From assembly GCF_002210165.1 (NCBI RefSeq), contig NZ_AQQP01000005.1, positions 1-64,000 of the forward strand: 64,000 nt of DNA. Direction: 5' to 3'. The notes beneath the pieces are model-generated. The model searched no databases, was not told where the DNA came from, and saw only the letters and a list, made by a program, of their open reading frames with translations. This document shows, one piece after another, positions 1 to 8,248 of the stretch (position 1 is the stretch's first letter; each line of letters opens with the position of its first letter). The DNA comes from Phaeobacter sp. 22II1-1F12B (GTDB lineage: Bacteria > Pseudomonadota > Alphaproteobacteria > Rhodobacterales > Rhodobacteraceae). The position numbers and the translations under genes were made by a program.

Positions 1-62
1 GCATAACTTTCGCCTTTGAAAACGGCGATGCAATCGTGATCGACTATGAGCAATACCACTAG
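1..62 (+). CDS. higB: HigB-type toxin, C-terminal end only
   Basis: Only the last 19 codons are present, in the frame starting at base 3, ending in ...VIDYEQYH and a TAG stop. This matches the C-terminus usual for RelE/ParE-superfamily HigB ribosome-dependent mRNA interferases. It sits directly before a HigA antitoxin; its stop codon overlaps the AGGAGG ribosome binding site of higA, so the pair is one toxin-first operon, the normal order for HigBA. The catalytic part lies outside the window, so activity cannot be judged. Confidence 0.6.
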   Translation, partial: ITFAFENGDAIVIDYEQYH

Positions 63-71
63 GAGGCAACC

Positions 72-368
72 ATGACGCGTTTCAAAAATCGCTGCCCTTC
101 GCATCCAGGGGCACTGCTTAGAGAAGATATTCTGCCATCTATTGATCATTCAAAGGCAGATGTAGCTCGGATGCTTGGTATCTCCCGGCAGCATCTCTAC
201 GACATCATTCGAGAGAAGAAGCCGGTTAGTCCGGAAGTTGCCGTGCGCTTGGCTAAACTGTTTGGCGGCAGCGCGATCTCTTGGGTCCGTATGCAGGGGG
301 CCTACGACGCTTGGCATGCTGAACGCACCGTCGACGTTTCAGATATCCAACCGCTTCAAGCAGCGTGA
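72..368 (+). CDS. higA: HigA family antitoxin (XRE helix-turn-helix)
   Basis: This 98-residue protein has the HigA layout: an N-terminal HPGALLREDILP motif (about residues 10-21), a helix-turn-helix around residues 28-50 (VARMLGISRQHLYDI) and the family's closing strand. Family knowledge says it neutralises HigB and represses the higBA promoter as a dimer. The start is set by a perfect AGGAGG five bases upstream that overlaps the toxin stop. The pair lies at the edge of a variable region beside a prophage, a common setting for addiction modules. Identification is by motif pattern and gene order only. Confidence 0.85.
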   Translation: MTRFKNRCPSHPGALLREDILPSIDHSKADVARMLGISRQHLYDIIREKKPVSPEVAVRLAKLFGGSAISWVRMQGAYDAWHAERTVDVSDIQPLQAA

Positions 369-548
369 AACCCTGGTCAGGCATTCAGCCTGGCCGCACT
401 AACCTCCATGATCATTGCGAGGACGAACTGACCCTTGGCCTCATCGTCAAGGTTGCAATAGTGTTCAGTCAGAACACGAGCCAATGTTACTGGACTATTC
501 GAGCTTTTCATAAGACCTCTCAAAGAGGCCAATTGCAGGTTGTTATCC

Positions 549-1172
549 ATGGGTGAAATCTCCTTTGACTGTCCTCACCCCGAGTGCAGAACCAAAAGCT
601 CTGCGTTTTCTACAAATAGTTACGCGCTCGTCAGTCAATCTCTTTTGGCTATGTTTGCTCAATGCAAGAACTGTAATGAAACTGTGATTTTTAGGCTTGC
701 TAGGAAAACTCCCAACGCTAACCCTACAAACATTAGCGGAAAAGAATTTTACTCGCATTTCCATTTGATTGACGTCGACCCAAAGCCGCCAGAAATCGGA
801 ACCGTTGAGTACCTTCCAGACCGCGTTTCGAAAGCCTATCTCGAAGCTGAGGGCTGCTACACAGATGGCCGCATGAACAGCGCTGCAGCGATGTATCGCA
901 GAACCATTGAACGAACGTTACGACAGATCGACCCGGATCAGACCGGCTCACTTTACCACAGGATCGAGGCTCTTAAAGACGCCAGCGCCCTACCCCAGAC
1001 GTTGATCGATCTTCTTCACCGCATTCGTTTTCTCGGCAATACCGCAGTCCATGACGACGAAGACGTGGATCCGGCAGATGTCACTCACGGTCGCGAGTTC
1101 GTCCACCTGTTCCTCGTCTACACTTTCGAACTCCCCGAAAAGATTCGCCAAGCCACCGAACAAACGGCTTAG
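549..1172 (+). CDS. DUF4145 domain protein
   Basis: A protein of about 207 residues with two visible parts. The N-terminus carries a zinc-ribbon-like pair of cysteine motifs (CPHPEC near residue 8 and CKNC near residue 41). The C-terminal half is an all-helical DUF4145 domain with the characteristic LEAEGCYTDGRMNSAAAMYR and LLHRIRFLGNTAVH segments. DUF4145 occurs alone or fused to restriction and other nuclease proteins, often in accessory islands; its molecular role is unknown. ATG at 549 is preferred; an in-frame TTG at 540 is possible. It is monocistronic and convergent with the small genes that follow. A defence-related role is only a guess from family context. Confidence 0.75.
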   Translation: MGEISFDCPHPECRTKSSAFSTNSYALVSQSLLAMFAQCKNCNETVIFRLARKTPNANPTNISGKEFYSHFHLIDVDPKPPEIGTVEYLPDRVSKAYLEAEGCYTDGRMNSAAAMYRRTIERTLRQIDPDQTGSLYHRIEALKDASALPQTLIDLLHRIRFLGNTAVHDDEDVDPADVTHGREFVHLFLVYTFELPEKIRQATEQTA

Positions 1173-1238
1173 CGTTTCCCCCAACTGGTATGGCTCCTAA
1201 CTTTCGGGTACGGGCCATATCCAGCTTTTGCTTCCTAC

Positions 1239-1442
1239 CTACCGGACCTGCGCCCAGCCCATACCTTCGACGTCAAATCTATAAGAAATCAAGACACCAG
1301 CCGTCCCTACTGGAGGGTACACATCAATGATTGCCGAATGGTTTCTAGGTAAAATCTGAAGCCATGCAGCTTTGGCGTCATCCAGTGAAGCGTAAGGATA
1401 TTTCTTCCCTCCCCCCAGATCCAGTATCGCAATGCGCTCCAT
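1239..1442 (-). CDS. small hypothetical protein (67 aa)
   Basis: Unrecognised. The 67-residue product is soluble-looking, with a MERIAILDLGGGKKYPY start and no membrane segment or cysteine pair. A GAGGA ribosome binding site lies six to seven bases before the ATG and is placed across the stop codon of the gene upstream at 1655-1452, which argues that the two are co-transcribed and both translated. No function can be assigned. Confidence 0.5.
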   Translation of the reverse strand: MERIAILDLGGGKKYPYASLDDAKAAWLQILPRNHSAIIDVYPPVGTAGVLISYRFDVEGMGWAQVR

Positions 1443-1451
1443 GGATGGTCC

Positions 1452-1655
1452 TCAGTTGTACAATCCGTAAAACAAATTCCACAGCACAGAGCTGCGCGGG
1501 CGAATAACTCTGAGGCACTCGATTGCTTCCGTGGGCTCCATTCCCAAGGGACACAGGCCCGTCACTAAGGCGTACCTCTGCCGCTCAACATCCGCGAGCT
1601 TGACGCACACGAATATCAATAAGACCACCAGAGCCAAAATAAGAGAAAATCGCAT
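1452..1655 (-). CDS. small membrane-anchored hypothetical protein (67 aa)
   Basis: Unrecognised. Residues 3-18 (FSLILALVVLLIFVCV) form a hydrophobic N-terminal helix that could be a signal anchor; the remainder is short and contains two cysteines. The start is supported by AGGAG five bases upstream. It is the first gene of a two-gene leftward unit with the gene at 1239-1442. No lipobox is visible, so an inner-membrane anchor is more likely than a lipoprotein. Confidence 0.5.
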   Translation of the reverse strand: MRFSLILALVVLLIFVCVKLADVERQRYALVTGLCPLGMEPTEAIECLRVIRPRSSVLWNLFYGLYN

Positions 1656-1858
1656 CTTAGCTCCTATTTGGATTTCCGTTCAAGCGTTCGTAATCCTTTA
1701 TTAAACGCTTATATCTGACGATGGTTTCCTCCGTAAATCTAAGACCACATACTCGACAAATCGAATACCAAAGATTGCAATAACTAGAATAGTATTCTCC
1801 ACCAGGCCCGGAATTGCTGACCTTATATTAGGGAATCGGCACCGAACACCTGCCTACT

Positions 1859-2920
1859 TCAGTTTGGGCTGCTTTCCATGCTTTCAGCATAGGTGAGGCG
1901 TCCTTGTGCGAAGAAAAGCGCTGTGTATTTAAGGCGTCGAAAGAGTGCCAGTGCAATCTTCGCTTTGACAATTGGCTTCTTGCCAATAATCAACGCGACC
2001 TTATCTTTGCCTCCAACTGGAAGAAGATCATAGAGCACATCGGAAAGCTCGGTGAGTTCCTCGGCAACCTTTGGAGAGATATCCGGGCTTCGACCTGTAA
2101 TCCTGAGCAATTTAGACTTACTCATGAAGCCGCGAAGATTATCGTGCGCGACCTGTATGCTCTCATCGTTTTTAAGAAAAAGTTTAATATTTCGCTCGAC
2201 AGAGTTGAGTATTTGATCTCTTCCGCTCAAATCGACATATCCCGGCGAGTGGTATTCTATACCCTCCAAAGAAGGACGTTCCCTGTGTGGAATGACATCG
2301 AACAGATCATTAAAGAATCCCATGTAGCTTGACCCACCCTTAAATGGCTTCGACAAGAATGCCTTCTCCACGCGCTGAGCGCGACTGCTGCCTCCGTCAT
2401 CAAGGTATTCGATCGCCTGCTCATAGCTGTAAATGTCTGAGAACTTTTGATAGAAAGCCCCAAAGTCTTGCATATTCCAATTACCGTCAATCAACAGTCT
2501 CTGCTCACCTTCCATACCGGCCTCAAATCCATACTCCGAAGTGTGGAATGATGCAAAGAACCGGCTGTCCGGGAGCTGACTTTCTGAAGGTGCTTGAAGA
2601 AACTCAGTTAAAACAACTTTTCCTTTTGCATCCGGCTTTATTGTCTTCGCCTCATAATATTTCCTGCCAGATGCAAATGCGAAGAGGTAGCGCAGGTCGC
2701 ACTGCTCCGAAAAGTAGCGGATAAGGTGCTTACGACCAACGAAAACCGCGAAATAGTGATCTACCTCCCCATTCTCATCGGGTATTGAACAAGCGATAAA
2801 GTGTTGCTCGCCTTTGCCGGCCTTCTTCTTGAATAGAGAAACGACGGGAATATCGGTCTCGAACAGATGCTCCACGAGGCCTACGCGTATACTTTTGGGG
2901 TCCGGAGCCGGTTTAGTCAT
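1859..2920 (-). CDS. hypothetical protein (353 aa), second gene of AT-rich two-gene operon
   Basis: I do not recognise this family with confidence. The protein is soluble, with no signal peptide or membrane helix, and looks mixed alpha/beta in its first 110 residues (VGLVEHLFETDIPVVSLF onward), vaguely like DUF6575-type proteins, followed by a helical C-terminus with no catalytic motif I can name. Its ATG overlaps the stop of the gene upstream as ATGA, so the two genes are translationally coupled. The region is clearly more AT-rich than the neighbouring phage and host genes (one sampled 60-base line is about one-third GC), which suggests recent acquisition. The position at a prophage edge fits lysogenic-conversion or defence cargo; that is inference. 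Confidence 0.6.
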   Translation of the reverse strand: MTKPAPDPKSIRVGLVEHLFETDIPVVSLFKKKAGKGEQHFIACSIPDENGEVDHYFAVFVGRKHLIRYFSEQCDLRYLFAFASGRKYYEAKTIKPDAKGKVVLTEFLQAPSESQLPDSRFFASFHTSEYGFEAGMEGEQRLLIDGNWNMQDFGAFYQKFSDIYSYEQAIEYLDDGGSSRAQRVEKAFLSKPFKGGSSYMGFFNDLFDVIPHRERPSLEGIEYHSPGYVDLSGRDQILNSVERNIKLFLKNDESIQVAHDNLRGFMSKSKLLRITGRSPDISPKVAEELTELSDVLYDLLPVGGKDKVALIIGKKPIVKAKIALALFRRLKYTALFFAQGRLTYAESMESSPN

Positions 2921-3288
2921 TTCTTCAAAACCCGAACAGTGGCCGTTGTGAAATCAAAGTTTTCGTACGCCCAAAAGTCCACGTGCGTGCCATTCTTTTT
3001 GTTGAGGCCTGAACCTTTTGGGATAGAAAGTTCAACACGGGCTTTGAACCTCTTGTACTGCGGAAGTAACAGCATCGCTGCGGTATGCTTGGCTCCAACG
3101 AATAGCGAGCAGGAGGCCCATCGGCACTCGCATAGCTTCGCTGGCTTGCCTTTTCCCTTGCCATTGTGTGAAACGAAATCTTCCGCTGAATATTCCTCGG
3201 ATTCAAGAAAGCGCCAAACGTCCGAAAGCACTTCGTCCTTCGAATCGGACTTCGGGCAATCTTCTGGCAAATCTTCCTTAAATTTCAT
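2917..3288 (-). CDS. hypothetical protein (123 aa), first gene of AT-rich two-gene operon
   Basis: Unrecognised. The 123-residue product starts MKFKEDLPEDCPKSD, is acidic at its N-terminus and more basic toward the C-terminus, and has four cysteines including a CECRWASC cluster in the middle that could bind metal. It has no signal peptide. It precedes the 353-residue gene with a four-base ATGA overlap, so the two products are probably made in fixed proportion and may act together. The upstream ribosome binding site is weak. Toxin-antitoxin or anti-phage function would fit this small-plus-large architecture but nothing in the sequence proves it. Confidence 0.55.
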   Translation of the reverse strand: MKFKEDLPEDCPKSDSKDEVLSDVWRFLESEEYSAEDFVSHNGKGKGKPAKLCECRWASCSLFVGAKHTAAMLLLPQYKRFKARVELSIPKGSGLNKKNGTHVDFWAYENFDFTTATVRVLKK

Positions 3289-3675
3289 TCACTTAACATC
3301 TTCAATTCTACTGACCATCTCATATCCAATAACAGAGAGTGGTTATCACCGGCAAGTTTCTGCGCACAAATGAAGTAAAAACACGACTGCTGTGCTTTTA
3401 ACTCCTGACTAGCAGCGTGAATTTTGCTGCCTATGGTAGGATCCGCGTTAGCGCTCAGGACTTGTTCATTGGCTGCAGCACGAAGGGCCGTTTTCCCTCC
3501 CTTTACGGTCGTACGGTTGCGGTGCTGCATCGGTCAAATCGGTCAGAAAGCCGACCTCTGCCCCCCCCCAAGCAACACAGGCTCCGACAATCCCCGCTCA
3601 GCAAACGCTTAACAAAGCATTGACTCGACTCGAGTCCAGCGGAACGGTGCACCCATATAGGACTGGGGGTTCACC
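3289..3675. other. non-coding stretch between divergent genes
   Basis: This 387-base gap separates the leftward AT-rich operon from the rightward VPLPA-CTERM gene and must hold promoters for both. Short reading frames exist on both strands but lack ribosome binding sites and protein-like composition. There is a run of ten or so C residues near 3564. No tRNA, terminator or convincing attachment-site copy of the integrase-end sequence was seen. Confidence 0.5.
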
Positions 3676-4314
3676 ATGAAATTTCTGCTGGCGCTGTGCG
3701 CCTTGCTTTTTGCCGTGCCCGCTACTGCGGCCACGTACCGATACGAATTCGACGTCGTCTCATCGACGATCGCTTTTGACCGCCTTATCGACAACTCCAG
3801 TCAATACCCTAAGAACTATCCGGCAAACGATCCGGACCATCAGGGGATGGCAAAACTTCATCATCGCCTCGGCGGATGGATCGGACTGGCCGGCCGCAGT
3901 GTTCTCGAAATCGAAAACCACGAAGGCGGCGGCGCATATGTCGAATGCATATCAGGCTTCGTATGTCCGTTCGCTCCCTACTACGCCATGGGTGAAGGCA
4001 CGTCATCAACCTTTGGCTTGGCATTTGGAGCGGGGGACGAATGGAGGTTCAGACCGAACCGGACCACTGGCGATTATGAACTGGCGTTTTTTGATGACGG
4101 CGTATTTGTGGCTAACTTCGAGCATGAAGGTATCTTGTTTTCTGGCTGGAGCCCCTACGCGAGCTTCCAGCTCGATAACGTTGTCATTACAGAGGTCACC
4201 CAAGCCGACCCAGATCCCGCGCCCTCAACGGTTCCCCTACCCGCCAGCGCTTACCTTCTATCGATAGGGCTGTTTGGCCTTACGATTGCCACGCGCCGAC
4301 GTCGGCGGGGGTAA
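3676..4314 (+). CDS. exported VPLPA-CTERM sorting-domain protein
   Basis: A 212-residue secreted protein. It has a cleavable signal peptide (MKFLLALCALLFAVPATAA, residues 1-19), a soluble middle resembling PEP-CTERM family beta-sandwich proteins, and a C-terminal tripartite sorting tail at residues 186-212: VPLPAS, a hydrophobic helix, then RRRRRG. In roseobacters, tails of this type are substrates of the VPLPA-specific exosortase XrtD, which processes proteins for surface or exopolysaccharide association. The gene is rightward and its last 35 bases overlap the 3' end of the oppositely oriented phage tail-spike gene. It may be prophage cargo or the first host gene at the junction. An exosortase gene is not in this window. 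Confidence 0.8.
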   Translation: MKFLLALCALLFAVPATAATYRYEFDVVSSTIAFDRLIDNSSQYPKNYPANDPDHQGMAKLHHRLGGWIGLAGRSVLEIENHEGGGAYVECISGFVCPFAPYYAMGEGTSSTFGLAFGAGDEWRFRPNRTTGDYELAFFDDGVFVANFEHEGILFSGWSPYASFQLDNVVITEVTQADPDPAPSTVPLPASAYLLSIGLFGLTIATRRRRRG

Positions 4315-6223
4315 CTCTGAACCGCGGCGCAGCATCGAGATAGGCGATTTCATCCGATGTTGCGCCGCCAATAGCCGGAGAAACTCCGGTCGGAACGGTT
4401 TTCCGCACAGCGCCTGTGGTTGCGAAGGATCCATCAAATCCGAAGTTGAATGGATCGCGACGGCCGATAGTCATCGGCTCAACCACCACTTCATCTGTCA
4501 CCGGACCAAACGCCGTCGATGCCGTGTTCAGGTTCGGCATGTGCAGCAAATTATTGGACTCGGCCCAATCGGTATAGAGGTTTTCCAGCGATCCGCCGAC
4601 GCCGAGGAAGATGGTCGGTGTGATGCCACCGTTCTGTGCACTGGTCCGATCCATCCGCATCGTGTTGCTGTAGATCCGGAAGGGCACGAGCAGACTATCT
4701 TCAGAGGGACCTTCCTCGACCGTCGACGTCTCAACGAAAACAAAAGACTTAAGCCCGCCGCGCCGGTTCTGCCCGGCCGGCTGATAGCAAGTGTTGTTCA
4801 CAAAATGCCAGCCGGACGTTTTGGCAAACAGGAGCTGCTGCGTGCTGTGTGCCCCGACCAGGATATTCCCTTCAATCCAGCCGTTGATTTCCCGGCTGTA
4901 GCCGAGCTGTCCCGATGCGACCGTGCCGATGTTCTGGCAAAGGCTCAGCACCGCCGTTCCGCCTTCAGCGCAATTGTCGATGAACACAACGATATTGCCA
5001 TTCGACGCGGAGGTATTTGCCAGCTTCACACAGTGGTTTGATCCATCCGTGACGAAGTATTCGTTATGCGCAAAGTAGTGGCGCCGCACCGTGTTACAGC
5101 GCACGGCGGATCGAGAGCCGCCTTTATCCGACCCTCCGGAAGATGGGTATTCTCCATCTGTGGCATCGGGGTTTTGCAGGATAGAAACGCCGGTCTGCAC
5201 GACCGAGGACTGCCCGTAGTTGAAGGTGCCATAGAACGTGATGTACTCGCCGCCGGCATCCGTGATGTAGATATCGTTCAGGTGGCAATGCGCCTCGTAT
5301 CCTGCAAAACCGTCCGCGATGATAGTTGAGCGACCAAAGCCTTCGAATGTGCAGTTGTGGATCATCGAGTTGCAATGCTTGTTGAGGTAAATCCCGGCGC
5401 GCGTGACCGGCGGCATCAAGGCCTCTTCCTCACCGCCAGCCGCATAGCCACGCGTTGTGACCGGGTCATAATCTCCCCGGAAAGCGATGCCTTCGACGCG
5501 GAGATCCCGAACAGCGGCGTCAAACAATCCGTTGTAATGCTGACGAACATAAAGAGCGTAATATTCGTTTGCTTCGCCGGTGTAGGGCACGTAGGCATCG
5601 ACCGGCTCTTCGCTTGGGCCATAAGACCCGATCATGGAATTCCACCCGGCGTTCTGATCCCACCAGCAATAAAATTCGAACGTGCAGCCACGCTTGAACA
5701 GGAAGCGCTGAGGCACGTTGTAGGTCTGTTTCAAATTCACCAAGGCCTGCTGGTCGAAGACATCGAGGTTGCGCTCACGAGCTCCCGCAGGCTTGCCCGA
5801 GAAATCATTGTCCCCAATTGGATTGATGACCGTCGTCTGAGTACCCGGGAACTCGCCGTCTTGCGACTTTACCGTGATCGTTTTCACCACGCTTTCGGAA
5901 TGCCCTGTCGCCGGATCGACCACCGTCAGCTTGACGTCGTAGTCATCCTCTTCGCGGTACATGTGGGCGGCAAAATACCCACGACCGCCTGACGCGCGAC
6001 GCAGGTTCCTGGGAAGCTTGGTCATCTTGGTGTAGATGTTGCCATCCTGATGCCCGTCGCCGAAGTCCCAGAAATATTGAAGGTTCGGAATTTGCGGATT
6101 GTGCGCCGTGGTCAGGAAGGAACTCGGCACCTGCGTATCGAAGCCAGACAGATCCGCCTGAAAGCGCACGCTGTCCGGAAAACATTGCAGAACCGAGCGT
6201 TCGACCGTGAAATCAAGAGCCAT
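4280..6223 (-). CDS. phage tail spike/fibre with PKD-like domain and right-handed beta-helix
   Basis: The 647-residue product has an N-terminal MALDFTVERSVLQCF start, a PKD-like Ig fold at about residues 40-120 (YFWDFGDGHQDG, YDVKLTVVDPATGHSES), and a long central repeat-rich region of parallel beta-helix type (IYLNKHCNSMIHNCTFEGFG, VRRHYFAHNEYFV). This is the architecture of receptor-binding or polysaccharide-degrading tail spikes. It is the last gene of the leftward late operon; its start overlaps the stop of the upstream gene, and its 3' end overlaps the convergent VPLPA-CTERM gene. Catalytic residues cannot be identified from sequence alone. It probably determines host-surface recognition. 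Confidence 0.7.
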   Translation of the reverse strand: MALDFTVERSVLQCFPDSVRFQADLSGFDTQVPSSFLTTAHNPQIPNLQYFWDFGDGHQDGNIYTKMTKLPRNLRRASGGRGYFAAHMYREEDDYDVKLTVVDPATGHSESVVKTITVKSQDGEFPGTQTTVINPIGDNDFSGKPAGARERNLDVFDQQALVNLKQTYNVPQRFLFKRGCTFEFYCWWDQNAGWNSMIGSYGPSEEPVDAYVPYTGEANEYYALYVRQHYNGLFDAAVRDLRVEGIAFRGDYDPVTTRGYAAGGEEEALMPPVTRAGIYLNKHCNSMIHNCTFEGFGRSTIIADGFAGYEAHCHLNDIYITDAGGEYITFYGTFNYGQSSVVQTGVSILQNPDATDGEYPSSGGSDKGGSRSAVRCNTVRRHYFAHNEYFVTDGSNHCVKLANTSASNGNIVVFIDNCAEGGTAVLSLCQNIGTVASGQLGYSREINGWIEGNILVGAHSTQQLLFAKTSGWHFVNNTCYQPAGQNRRGGLKSFVFVETSTVEEGPSEDSLLVPFRIYSNTMRMDRTSAQNGGITPTIFLGVGGSLENLYTDWAESNNLLHMPNLNTASTAFGPVTDEVVVEPMTIGRRDPFNFGFDGSFATTGAVRKTVPTGVSPAIGGATSDEIAYLDAAPRFRVTPADVGAWQS

Positions 6224-7704
6224 CAGGAAGCCCCCCCAAATCTGACTGCGTCAATGCTGTAAGGTGTGGCAGCGCCGACATCGACAAGCCGCAGGCCCGG
6301 GTAGCCGGTAGACAGGCTGCTATCGTTGGTCGACCAGACCTCGACATCATCGATGTAAAGCTTCAGCGCTGTGCCGATGATCTCGAACCGCATCACAACC
6401 CCGTCCGCGAGGATGTTGGGCTCGAAGAGCTCGAGGTTCGTGGTTGTGCCACCGACCACCTTGATGATCCGGATGTTCGAGTTGTCCTGCGGCTGCGCCC
6501 TGTAGAAGTTCTGGTTATCTGTCGCGCGAACAAGACAGCAGGCTTGGCTGTTGTTCCCCGATCCTTTGGTGCCGATCGTGATCTCGGAAAAATGGTCATC
6601 CCCAAACCCGCCATCATAGATCACCGTCTGATCCGCAGAGGTATCCGAATTAACGAGTTCACCAGATTGGATCTGGATGTTGCCGCCAATGCCGTCGATG
6701 GCAGAGAACCCGGCAAGCGCGGTCAGCAAGGTGCCATTTGCCACGGCCGAGAAATCATTCACGTATTCGGTCGAGGGAATGTTGAAGGTCGCTGAAACCA
6801 TTCCAGCGGTACCGGCACCTTCGGGCCCCATCGTCAGAACGTAATCGCCGGGATCTGCCGTTGCGGGGTCGAATACCTTCCAACCGGTCCACAACGCCGG
6901 ACCTGCTTCAAAGACCTCGGATCCGCTGTCGTCGCCGCCGCCCACGACCAGCGCGCCATAGTCGGCCGGCGCCGCGTCGTCGATCATCCAATAGACAAGA
7001 GATTTCTTGTTCATCGTGACCGTCGCGGAAACCGGCATGTTGGCCACATCGAGATCTGACACTTCGGCCGCCGCCTCGGTGATAGCGATCAAGAACTCTG
7101 TCGTGTCGCTGCCCTGAGAATTGCGGGCCTCGACCACGATCAACACCGAGTTTGCCGGCGTTGCCGGGGTACCGGTGATCTGGCCGCTACCTGCATTCAA
7201 GGACAAGCCAGGCGGCAAATCATCCGATGCCTCATCCAGCGCAAAGACCAGGTTCGTGCCGGTGAAATCAGCCCCAACGTCCAGTGACGAGATCGCCGTC
7301 GCCTCGGGATAGGATTGGTCCGCGATCCCGCCGGACGCCACCGGCGCGACATCGATCACCGTGGAGATCAGGAACGGCCGCGCATTCCCCTCGCTGTCCG
7401 TGACCAGAATGGATGTCACGTCGTCAACCGAGAGAACAGTGTTCGTCGCAACCGTCGAGCCGTTGACCTGGTACGCTGCGCTGACAATCGTGGCGGATCC
7501 GCCATTCGCGCTCGAGGCAAAATTGCCTGTATCGGTGAAGGTCGAGATGCCGGCGAGATTATCGGCCGCGTTCTCCCCGTGGTACAGCGTGCCCGACGGC
7601 GCGGTATCGGCCGTGATGATCTCCGGGGTCGCTAACTTTCGGGCACGCCTGGTCGACTGGATCCCGAAGCTCGCCCTGCCCCGGCCGACGGTAAAATCAA
7701 GCAT
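6223..7704 (-). CDS. phage tail-associated protein with putative Ig and lectin-like domains
   Basis: The 493-residue product begins MLDFTVGRGRASFG, close to the start of the downstream spike (MALDFTVERS), suggesting a shared attachment peptide. The middle contains a He_PIG-type putative Ig domain (LPPGLSLNAGSGQITGTPA at about residues 165-183) and the C-terminus looks like a concanavalin/LamG-like jelly roll (VMRFEIIGTALKLYIDDVEV). Such folds bind cell-surface glycans. It ends exactly where the spike gene starts, so the two are coupled and probably occupy the same appendage. Function is inferred from domain pattern and location in the fibre block. Confidence 0.6.
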   Translation of the reverse strand: MLDFTVGRGRASFGIQSTRRARKLATPEIITADTAPSGTLYHGENAADNLAGISTFTDTGNFASSANGGSATIVSAAYQVNGSTVATNTVLSVDDVTSILVTDSEGNARPFLISTVIDVAPVASGGIADQSYPEATAISSLDVGADFTGTNLVFALDEASDDLPPGLSLNAGSGQITGTPATPANSVLIVVEARNSQGSDTTEFLIAITEAAAEVSDLDVANMPVSATVTMNKKSLVYWMIDDAAPADYGALVVGGGDDSGSEVFEAGPALWTGWKVFDPATADPGDYVLTMGPEGAGTAGMVSATFNIPSTEYVNDFSAVANGTLLTALAGFSAIDGIGGNIQIQSGELVNSDTSADQTVIYDGGFGDDHFSEITIGTKGSGNNSQACCLVRATDNQNFYRAQPQDNSNIRIIKVVGGTTTNLELFEPNILADGVVMRFEIIGTALKLYIDDVEVWSTNDSSLSTGYPGLRLVDVGAATPYSIDAVRFGGAS

Positions 7705-7987
7705 GGCTCACCAGAGCGGTCAGCGCGCCATAGTTCGCCTGAGCAAAGACCCGGTTGGCACCGCTGACGCCCGGGAACAGGTCGGCCAGAGCTTCGTTCA
7801 CGAATATCTGCGTGGGCGGCAAGATCACCGGCGCCGCATCAACGGCCGGCGCCGCGCCATCGACGCTTGGATAAAGCAACAAGGTCTGCGCGATCGACTG
7901 GTTCTGCACAGAGATATTCGTGACGTCCCCGGCCGTGATCTCTTGGGGCGCGAGCGCCGTTACCTTCTGCAGTTCATGCTTGGCCAT
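7697..7987 (-). CDS. small phage protein in fibre block (96 aa)
   Basis: An unrecognised 96-residue protein, MAKHELQKVTALAPQEITAG onward, rich in small residues with a beta-rich pattern resembling small decoration or fibre-joining proteins. Its stop overlaps the start of the 493-residue protein by eight bases, so it is part of the same late operon. A GGGAAAA-type ribosome binding site precedes the ATG. It lies between the spanin genes and the fibre genes. Confidence 0.55.
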   Translation of the reverse strand: MAKHELQKVTALAPQEITAGDVTNISVQNQSIAQTLLLYPSVDGAAPAVDAAPVILPPTQIFVNEALADLFPGVSGANRVFAQANYGALTALVSHA

Positions 7988-8020
7988 CTGTTTTCCCTTT
8001 CATGGACAAGGTGATGGTGG

Positions 8021-8248
8021 TCAGGGCACCAGGTGCGCCCACTCCGGACAGGCGAGCGCGAAGGCCGCATAGGCGGTCTGGATCTCGTCTTGTGTCTGTT
8101 TGGTGTCGTGCCGGGATCTCGTCGGCAGGGAGGCTCCCCACTGCCGGCAGATCTCGGCTTCAGTCTCGGTAGCCGGCCCCGTCGTAGTCACGCACGCGCT
8201 CAGGCAGATCGCGATCAACGCGATCGCGAATGGCAGTCGCCTGTTCAT
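8021..8248 (-). CDS. Rz1-like outer-membrane spanin lipoprotein
   Basis: A 75-residue lipoprotein starting MNRRLPFAIALIAICLSAC: a basic head, hydrophobic segment and LSAC lipobox give lipidation at Cys19. The mature part includes the CRQWGASLPTRSRHDT block that I associate with Rhodobacterales phage spanins. The first 89 bases are embedded out of frame in the upstream Rz-like gene, the classic nested Rz/Rz1 arrangement. The partner pair fuses inner and outer membranes at the last step of lysis. The longer in-frame extension to 8338 is rejected because it would bury the signal peptide. Confidence 0.75.
   Translation of the reverse strand: MNRRLPFAIALIAICLSACVTTTGPATETEAEICRQWGASLPTRSRHDTKQTQDEIQTAYAAFALACPEWAHLVP

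Noticed and set aside
365-556. 63-codon frame between higA and the DUF4145 gene
   Set aside because: Weak start context and no protein-like pattern; the gap is under 200 bases.
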